Origin: Savagea sp.
GTDB taxonomy: Bacteria > Bacillota > Bacilli > Bacillales_A > Planococcaceae
Reading direction: 5' to 3'
NCBI GenBank assembly: GCA_030146155.1
Contig: JASLCF010000164.1
Coordinates: 1 to 5,058 of the forward strand
DNA: 5,058 bases
Shown: in pieces, positions 4,973 to 5,058 of the stretch
Numbering within the stretch: position 1 is the first letter of the stretch
How the letters are laid out: every line of letters begins with the position of its first letter
The notes under the pieces: generated by a model
Database searches by the model: none
What the model saw: the letters and a program-made list of their open reading frames with translations, nothing else
Told to the model about the DNA's origin: nothing
Position numbers and translations under genes: made by a program

Positions 4973-5058
4973 TCGTATTGCTATTCATATTATTCCATTA
5001 ACTAAACAGGAGACGCTTCATCTTCATTACATTAAAAAACTTCACTATGCTTGAAGTG

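Larger units (their letters stand above)
4830..5058. repeat. Copy B of the tandem repeat, cut by window end
   Basis: It directly follows copy A in the same orientation and is collinear with it to the last base of the window (TGCTTGAAGTG, 5048-5058). It lacks the 67-bp segment of copy A. Conservation is patchy: near-identical blocks alternate with strongly diverged ones, so the duplication is old or the blocks are under selection. Whether further copies follow cannot be seen. Confidence 0.85.

Noticed and set aside
4388..5058. T-box riboswitch or other known leader upstream of a gene beyond 5058
   Set aside because: The conserved T-box core (AGGGTGGNACCGCG) is absent and no terminator hairpin follows.
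4388..5058. CRISPR array or insertion sequence
   Set aside because: There are only two long diverged copies, with no short regular repeats and spacers, no terminal inverted repeats and no transposase frame.

Overview
The window looks like chromosomal DNA from a low-GC Gram-positive bacterium of the Bacillaceae/Planococcaceae type. The evidence is strong AGGAGG-type Shine-Dalgarno (SD) sites, GTG starts, sigma-A-like promoters, Gram-positive lipoprotein signal peptides and a YqjM-type old yellow enzyme. The family assignment is inference from style; no phylogenetic marker gene is present.

Layout. Positions 1-1335 hold a leftward two-gene operon: a 68-residue acidic protein of unknown function, then a lipoprotein whose 3' end lies outside the window. 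The stop codon of the first gene lies inside the SD of the second. A compact divergent control region (about 1348-1490) separates this operon from a rightward monocistronic gene (1491-2756). That gene encodes a second, unrelated lipoprotein with two diverged beta-rich modules, and it ends at a strong terminator (2768-2804). An intergenic stretch with an inverted repeat over a likely promoter leads into namA/yqjM (2941-3954), an FMN-dependent NADPH dehydrogenase/ene-reductase with all the expected catalytic residues. namA converges on a 59-codon single-pass membrane protein on the minus strand (4004-4183). The two share a bidirectional terminator, and its T-run supplies the small gene's stop codon.

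From about 4184 to the end (875 bases) I find no convincing gene. Positions 4388-5058 hold the most unusual structure in the window: a direct tandem repeat. Copy A is about 442 bp and copy B is cut by the window end. Conserved blocks keep constant offsets (442, 375, 374, 373), and the first jump is a 67-bp indel bounded by the 8-bp direct repeat CAAGGCAC. Two potential stem-loops persist in both copies despite base changes, so a structured RNA or a structured repeat family is possible. Reading frames over this region are not shared between the copies.

Functionally the genes look like independent housekeeping or accessory units: two cell-surface lipoproteins, a redox/detoxification enzyme and a small membrane protein. 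They do not form one system. I see no CRISPR array, tRNA, rRNA, intact insertion sequence or defence system.
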